DNA of 33,280 nucleotides. It comes from Streptomyces sp. I05A-00742. GTDB taxonomy: Bacteria > Actinomycetota > Actinomycetes > Streptomycetales > Streptomycetaceae. A program made the translations under genes and the position numbers. The notes beneath the pieces were generated by a model. That model made no database searches, had not been told where the DNA came from, and saw only the letters and a list, made by a program, of their open reading frames with translations. The stretch covers positions 1 through 33,280 of the forward strand of contig NZ_JABETO010000053.1 of NCBI RefSeq assembly GCF_013055795.1. Reading direction: 5' to 3'. Shown here piece after piece: positions 29,468-33,280 of the stretch (positions within the stretch are counted from its first letter, which is position 1; each line of letters begins with the position of its first letter).

Positions 29468-30370
29468 ATGCGACAGGTCGCCAAAAAGGGCCTGCTCACC
29501 GTAGCGGCGGCAGGCAGCGTGCTCGCCGTGACCGGTGGCTACGCGTACGCGGACTCGGGCGCCCAGGGCGCCGCCACCCGTTCCCCGGGTGTCGCGTCCG
29601 GAAACACCGTCCAGGTGCCGGTGCACGTGCCGGTGAACGTCTGCGGCAACACCGTGAACGTCGTCGGGGCGCTCAACCCCGCCTCGGGCAACACCTGTGT
29701 CAACGGCGGCCACGGCGGTCACGGCGGTCACGGTTCCAAGGGGCACGGGCACGGGGGCGGCCACGGTCAGGGCCACCACGGTCAGGCCGGTCACCACCAC
29801 GGCGGCGGCTCCGCGGCGCACGGCGCGGCCGTCGGTTCGCCCGGCGTGGCCTCCGGCAACGTCGTCCAGGCGCCGGTGAGCGTGCCGGTGAACGCCTGCG
29901 GCAACAGCGTGGACGTCGTCGGCATCGGCAACCCCACCTTTGGGAACACCTGCGTCAACGGTGGCCACCACCACCCGCAGGGTCCGGACCACGGCAAGCC
30001 GCACCACCCGGGCAAGCCGCACCACCCCGGGAAGCCGGCTCCGCACGAGCCCTCGCACCACAAGCCGCCGGCCGACAAGCCCCACGGACACAAGCCGTCC
30101 GAGGACTGCCCGCCCGCCGGTCACCACACCCCGCCCGCCGAGCACTCGGTCCACAAGCCGGGGCACGTCGTCCCCGGCCCGGTCACCCCGGCCGGTGCGG
30201 TGAAGGGCTGGCACCGGCCCGCCCAGGCGGCCGAGGCGATCGAGGAGAAGGACAACGAGCTCGCGCACACCGGCGCGGGTGAGCTGGGCATGGCCGGCGC
30301 GGCGAGCGCGGGCCTGCTGGTCGGCGGCGCCGTGCTCTACCGCCGGGCGCGCGCCGGACAGCAGAGCTGA
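29468..30370 (+). CDS. chpC: Long, cell-wall-anchored chaplin with His-rich linkers
   Basis: This 300-aa precursor has a signal peptide (to about residue 28, YAYA-DSG) and two chaplin domains (about residues 29-78 and 116-160), each with the paired cysteines (NVCGNT...GNTCVN; NACGNS...GNTCVN). Linkers are rich in His, Gly, Pro and Lys. The C-terminus has a sortase signal LAHTG (265-269), a hydrophobic helix and a basic RRARAGQQS tail. The LAxTG form is the class E sortase type, so the protein is probably fixed to peptidoglycan of aerial hyphae and anchors the chaplin coat. AGAGGGG lies just before the ATG. Two chaplin domains plus a sortase signal identify a long chaplin (chpA-C group); chpC is chosen for its position beside the short chaplin. 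An extra Cys lies in the second linker (EDCPPAG). Confidence 0.92.
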   Translation: MRQVAKKGLLTVAAAGSVLAVTGGYAYADSGAQGAATRSPGVASGNTVQVPVHVPVNVCGNTVNVVGALNPASGNTCVNGGHGGHGGHGSKGHGHGGGHGQGHHGQAGHHHGGGSAAHGAAVGSPGVASGNVVQAPVSVPVNACGNSVDVVGIGNPTFGNTCVNGGHHHPQGPDHGKPHHPGKPHHPGKPAPHEPSHHKPPADKPHGHKPSEDCPPAGHHTPPAEHSVHKPGHVVPGPVTPAGAVKGWHRPAQAAEAIEEKDNELAHTGAGELGMAGAASAGLLVGGAVLYRRARAGQQS

Positions 30371-30387
30371 TCCAGCGCCGACAGGCC

Positions 30388-30427
30388 GACGGAGCGGGTC
30401 CCGGTCACGGGGCCCGCTCCCGTCGTT
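30388..30427. terminator. Terminator between chpC and the DUF5703 gene
   Basis: GACGGAGCGGGTCCCGG (30388-30404) and CGGGGCCCGCTCCCGTC (30408-30424) form a long stem with a tight loop and two mismatches, followed by TTT. It lies between convergent genes and ends at the stop of the leftward one, so it may act in both directions. Confidence 0.75.
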
Positions 30428-30616
30428 TCACCAGGTCGCACGCAGCTGGCGGATGATCCTGCGGCGCAGCCGCACTCGTCGGCTGCCGTCGGGGAAGAGG
30501 CGCAGTCGGTCCAACTCCCAGTGTCCGTACTCGGCGTGGTCGGTCAGCAGTCGTGTGGCCGCGCCCCGGGACACCCCTCGTGGCACATACACATCACAGA
30601 ATTCGTATTCCGGCAT
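30428..30616 (-). CDS. DUF5703-family small protein
   Basis: This 62-aa protein starts at ATG 30616 and has the highly conserved actinobacterial pattern YEFCDVYVPRGVSRGAATRL, then HAEYGHWELDRLRLFPDG, ending in a strongly basic RRVRLRRRIIRQLRATW tail. It matches the DUF5703 family as I remember it; no function is known. Its size and charge suggest a nucleic-acid- or ribosome-associated role, which is a guess. No ribosome binding site precedes the ATG, so it may be translated from a leaderless message. It diverges from the gene at 30664 with only 47 bp between start codons, so their promoters must overlap. Confidence 0.85.
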   Translation of the reverse strand: MPEYEFCDVYVPRGVSRGAATRLLTDHAEYGHWELDRLRLFPDGSRRVRLRRRIIRQLRATW

Positions 30617-30650
30617 CGCATCTATTGTGCGGGAACAGCCTCGGTACGGA

Positions 30651-30656
30651 TAGCGT
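30651..30656 (+). promoter_or_regulatory. -10 element for a leaderless message (gene at 30664)
   Basis: TAGCGT ends seven bases before ATG 30664, the spacing for a transcript beginning at the start codon. No ribosome binding site lies between. The -35 side overlaps the start region of the divergent DUF5703 gene. Confidence 0.45.
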
Positions 30657-30663
30657 CTGCACT

Positions 30664-31455
30664 ATGTCTGATGCTGCGCAGCCAACCGCTGCCGAGGTAC
30701 GGGCCGCCGCCGAGGCGGTCAAAGCCGCTCTGGACCGCCACCTCGACGCCGTCGAACGCCGGTCGGGGGAGGACGACCCGGCCGTCTACGCCGCGTTCAA
30801 CGAGTTGGCCGCGGCAGCCGAGTCCTACGACGAGCTGCTGTACGACGCCTACGACGAGGTCACCCCCTTCGAGATTCCGGGCGACGACTCCCTGCCGGCC
30901 TACGCGGGTCCGGACGAGCCCAGCGCGCTGAGCGTGCTGATCCGCCGGGACTACGCGGTGGCCGAGCCGCAACGGCTGCTCTCCCAGGCCCAGCGCGTCG
31001 CGGACCTGGATCCCGACGTCCCCGACCTGGCGCCGGGGTCGAACCGGCCCGGGGGCAGCGCGGGAATCGTGGGCGGCAGCGTGCACGCGGCCCTGGGTGT
31101 GCTCTTCGGCGAGTACGAACCGGATGAAATCGCCTCCCGGCACAAGGAGTTCGGCCTGGAGGAGGGCGACTCCACGCTGTGGGTGGCGGCCCTCGACGAC
31201 CTGGCCGAGCCGGGGGAGTGGCTGTCGGCCCCCTTCGACCAGGCCGATCCGCAGCGGGTCGTCTGCCGGTTCGACGTCAGTGCCGTATTCGACGAGGAGC
31301 TCGACGACCTCGACGACGACGGGATGCTCGGCGCGGCCCTGGACGACGAGGTCGAGGAAGTCGAGGACGTCGAGGACGCCGAGGAGGTCGACGACGTCCT
31401 CGACGCGGTACCGGCGGACGAGCCGGAAGCGGGGGCGCCGGGCGCGGCACGCTGA
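30664..31455 (+). CDS. Conserved hypothetical protein with a highly acidic C-terminus
   Basis: The 263-aa protein starts at ATG 30664; the frame is open further upstream, but that part overlaps the divergent gene and its promoter. The N-terminal 60 residues are helical (AEVRAAAEAVKAALDRHLDA). The middle holds DEPSALSVLIRRDYAVAEPQ and a GVLFGEYEPDEIASRHKEFG segment that looks like a conserved core. The C-terminal 60 residues are mostly Asp and Glu (DEELDDLDDDG, then DDEVEEVEDVEDAEEVDD), probably disordered. I do not recognise a family with a known function. An acidic tail of this kind can mimic nucleic acid or bind basic proteins, but this is only an idea. The message is probably leaderless. 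Confidence 0.82.
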   Translation: MSDAAQPTAAEVRAAAEAVKAALDRHLDAVERRSGEDDPAVYAAFNELAAAAESYDELLYDAYDEVTPFEIPGDDSLPAYAGPDEPSALSVLIRRDYAVAEPQRLLSQAQRVADLDPDVPDLAPGSNRPGGSAGIVGGSVHAALGVLFGEYEPDEIASRHKEFGLEEGDSTLWVAALDDLAEPGEWLSAPFDQADPQRVVCRFDVSAVFDEELDDLDDDGMLGAALDDEVEEVEDVEDAEEVDDVLDAVPADEPEAGAPGAAR

Positions 31456-31524
31456 CCCGGGCCCCTCCACCATCGGCGACCACCGGCCTCCGGCGACTCC
31501 CACGTCACCGGAGGCCGGCGGCGG

Positions 31525-33280
31525 TCACCCGGCGGGCGGCGTCTGCGCCTTCAGCAGCGTCCGCAGCCGGGTGGTCCGCTCCTTCGCCGGCACCTCCGCC
31601 ACGGCCCGCGCCAGGTCCTGGCCCGCTCCGTGCACGACGGACAGGTGGCGCTCGCCGCGGCCGAACGCCGTGTAGACCCAGGACCTGGTCAGGGTGGCGC
31701 CCGCGTCGCCGGGCAGCACCACCACGGCGGCCGGCCGGCGGGTACCGGCCGCCTGGTGGGCGGTGACGGCCCAGCCGTGCCGGACCTCGTCGGCCACCCG
31801 GCCGGGCGGTACGACGACCGGGGAGCCCGAGCAGTCGAGCCGCAGCCCGTCCGCGTCCCCGGAGACCACGGTGCCGGGGACCATCCGGCCCGGGCCGGGG
31901 ACGTACGCGACCCGGTCGCCGGGGTCGAACCCGCCGAACCGGCCCGGCCCCGGGTTCAGCCGCTGCTTGAGCGCCGCGTTGAGGGCACGGGTGCCGGCGG
32001 GGCCGCCGTGGCCGGGCGTGATGACCTGGGTGTCCTCCGGGGGGACGCCGATCGCGCGCGGTACGGAGTCCGCGACGAGCTGCACCGTGCGGTGGACGGC
32101 CTCGCCCGCGTCCCGCACCGGGATGATCACGACCTCCTTGCCGGGGGCGTCCACCTGGCCGAGCTCGCCGGCGCCGATACCGGAGACCAGCTCGCCCAGG
32201 GGGCCCGGGTCGGGGGTGCGGGAGACGACCACCGGGCAGGCGCGCGCCGCCAGGACGTCGGCGAACACCCGCCCCGGGCCGGCCGACCACAGGACGGCCG
32301 GGTCTCCGCCGAGGACCAGCCGGGCGCCGTCCGGCAGCGACTCCACCAGCGCGGCGGCGGCCTCGACGTCCAGCTGCGGCGCGTCCAGCACCACGAGCAC
32401 GTCGACGGCGAGCGCCCCCTCGGCGTCCCGCTCGGGCCCTTCCCGGCCGGAGAGCAGCCCGGAGACGGTGACCGCCTCCTCGTCCCCCGCCGCGGCCAGG
32501 CGCCGGCGGCCGTCCTCGGTGAACGCGGCGGCGACCGCCCGCAGTCCCAGCGAACGGGCCGCCGCGACGACCGCGGCGGGCTCGGCGCGGGCCGCCTCGC
32601 CGCCGCTGTGCGCGACCAGGCCCGAGGCGGCCACGGCGCGGACGAGTTCGGCGGCCGAGGGCGAAGGGGCCGCCGCGGCCGCGCCCTCCCAGTCGAGGTC
32701 CTGTGCGGGGAGCGTGCCGAGCAGCCGCGCGAGCCCGTCGGCCAGGCTCTCCTCGGCCATCGCGTACCGGTCCAGGCCCAGCAGGAGCCGGACCGGCACC
32801 TCCTCGGCCTCCTCGCCGGCTTCCTGGGCGGGGCTCTCCGGGGCCCGCAGGGGCTCCTGGAAGACGAGCACCGTGCCCTCGGCGATCGCGTCGTGGAGCG
32901 CCGCCTCCGGGTCCGGCACGGCGCGCCGGGCGAGCTCCTCGCGCAGGGCCGTGGACTCCAGCACCGTGTGCCCGGCGAGCGCGGCGCGCTCCAGCAGCCA
33001 GCCGACCAGGGCCCGGGCCCGCCGTTCGTCCCCCGGCCCGCAGCCGTCGCCCAGCAGTGCGCGGGCGAACCCGTCCGCCTGCTCGGGCCGCACCCCCCGG
33101 ACGCCCAGCAGCAGCCAGGGGTCCTCGCGCAGCTCCTCCGCCGCCTGCTCGCCGAGCGCGCCCACCACGCCCCCGGCCAGCTGCTCGGGCGCCCCGCCCG
33201 CCGCCAGCACCTGCCGCACCCCGGCCAGCACCCCCTCGTCCACGACCGCCCCGGCGGCCGGCCGGTCGGCGACCGGCGCC
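31525..33280 (-). CDS. RecD2-like helicase-fold protein with eroded ATPase motifs, 5' end outside window
   Basis: The frame stays open to the right edge, so the N-terminus may lie outside; the first GTG in view (33243) would give 572 aa, numbered here. Residues 24-65 look like the RecD2 helix-hairpin-helix region. A superfamily 1 core follows in order, but key residues are changed. Where motif I should read GGPGTGKT there is VAHSGGEAARAEP (210-222) without the Lys. Motif II is VLVVLDAPQLD (282-292), with Ala instead of the catalytic Glu. Motif III survives as LVLGGDPAVLWSAGPG (309-324). The C-terminal UvrD-like part reads WAVTAHQAAG (491-500) and WVYTAFGRGERHL (522-534) in place of HKSQG and AVTRARR. 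It probably cannot hydrolyse ATP and may act as a structural or DNA-binding protein. Confidence 0.8.
   Translation of the reverse strand, partial: APVADRPAAGAVVDEGVLAGVRQVLAAGGAPEQLAGGVVGALGEQAAEELREDPWLLLGVRGVRPEQADGFARALLGDGCGPGDERRARALVGWLLERAALAGHTVLESTALREELARRAVPDPEAALHDAIAEGTVLVFQEPLRAPESPAQEAGEEAEEVPVRLLLGLDRYAMAEESLADGLARLLGTLPAQDLDWEGAAAAAPSPSAAELVRAVAASGLVAHSGGEAARAEPAAVVAAARSLGLRAVAAAFTEDGRRRLAAAGDEEAVTVSGLLSGREGPERDAEGALAVDVLVVLDAPQLDVEAAAALVESLPDGARLVLGGDPAVLWSAGPGRVFADVLAARACPVVVSRTPDPGPLGELVSGIGAGELGQVDAPGKEVVIIPVRDAGEAVHRTVQLVADSVPRAIGVPPEDTQVITPGHGGPAGTRALNAALKQRLNPGPGRFGGFDPGDRVAYVPGPGRMVPGTVVSGDADGLRLDCSGSPVVVPPGRVADEVRHGWAVTAHQAAGTRRPAAVVVLPGDAGATLTRSWVYTAFGRGERHLSVVHGAGQDLARAVAEVPAKERTTRLRTLLKAQTPPAG

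Noticed and set aside
1..33280. CRISPR arrays, insertion sequences, integrases or phage genes.
   Set aside because: No regularly spaced direct repeats, transposase or integrase motifs, or phage structural proteins were seen in any reading frame inspected.

Overview
The window comes from a high-GC actinomycete and almost certainly from Streptomyces. The third codon position is overwhelmingly G or C, and GTG/TTG starts and G-rich ribosome binding sites are common. Several genes are Streptomyces hallmarks: a short chaplin beside a long, sortase-anchored chaplin (chpH, chpC), a SoxR with a C-terminal iron-sulfur cysteine cluster, a DUF5703 protein, and the dispersed palindromic repeat found at gene ends in this genus. 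From memory, the order SGNH hydrolase - GntR/hmgA - aldehyde and alcohol dehydrogenases - soxR - chpH/chpC matches a core-chromosome segment of S. coelicolor. This is therefore mostly conserved core, with small variable patches.

Layout. 1-3.8 kb (minus strand): a glycan or exopolysaccharide-type cluster with two GT2 glycosyltransferases, one running off the left edge, a FemAB/CelD-like GNAT protein and a small membrane protein. 4.2-5.5 kb: a secreted SGNH lipase/esterase and a small conserved protein. 5.7-10.6 kb: homogentisate dioxygenase hmgA with a GntR/HutC regulator behind it, diverging from an aldehyde dehydrogenase and a zinc alcohol dehydrogenase; both divergent promoters are readable. 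10.7-12.5 kb: a DUF2165 membrane protein diverging from a TetR regulator and soxR. 12.7-16.8 kb: a zinc-ribbon protein, a large alpha/beta hydrolase, a second TetR regulator and a metallo-beta-lactamase-fold hydrolase. 16.9-19.9 kb: a MarR regulator diverging from an MFS exporter and a quinone-oxidoreductase-like enzyme, with a palindromic operator array between them. 20.1-24.5 kb: a Nudix hydrolase, a DMT-type membrane protein, a helical-repeat protein and an APC permease.

24.5-27.3 kb is the least orderly part. It holds a shattered leucine-carboxyl-methyltransferase-like pseudogene, a small DUF2867-like gene, a perfect 44-bp palindrome, an unassigned C-terminal fragment, and a frameshifted pentapeptide-repeat gene of visibly lower GC. 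It ends at a tRNA-Leu(GAG) gene with its own terminator, and I read it as decayed accessory DNA. 27.6-33.3 kb returns to core genes: an M20 peptidase, chpH, chpC, DUF5703, an acidic-tailed protein, and a RecD2-like protein whose ATPase motifs are all eroded, which runs off the right edge.

Themes: aromatic (tyrosine/phenylalanine) catabolism through homogentisate; redox and electrophile sensing (SoxR, MarR with efflux and quinone reductase); and aerial-hyphae surface proteins with a promoter resembling the sigma-BldN consensus. I found no complete novel multi-gene system. The best leads are the catalytically dead-looking RecD-like protein, the stop-codon-to-stop-codon nested palindrome, and the helically phased MarR operator array.
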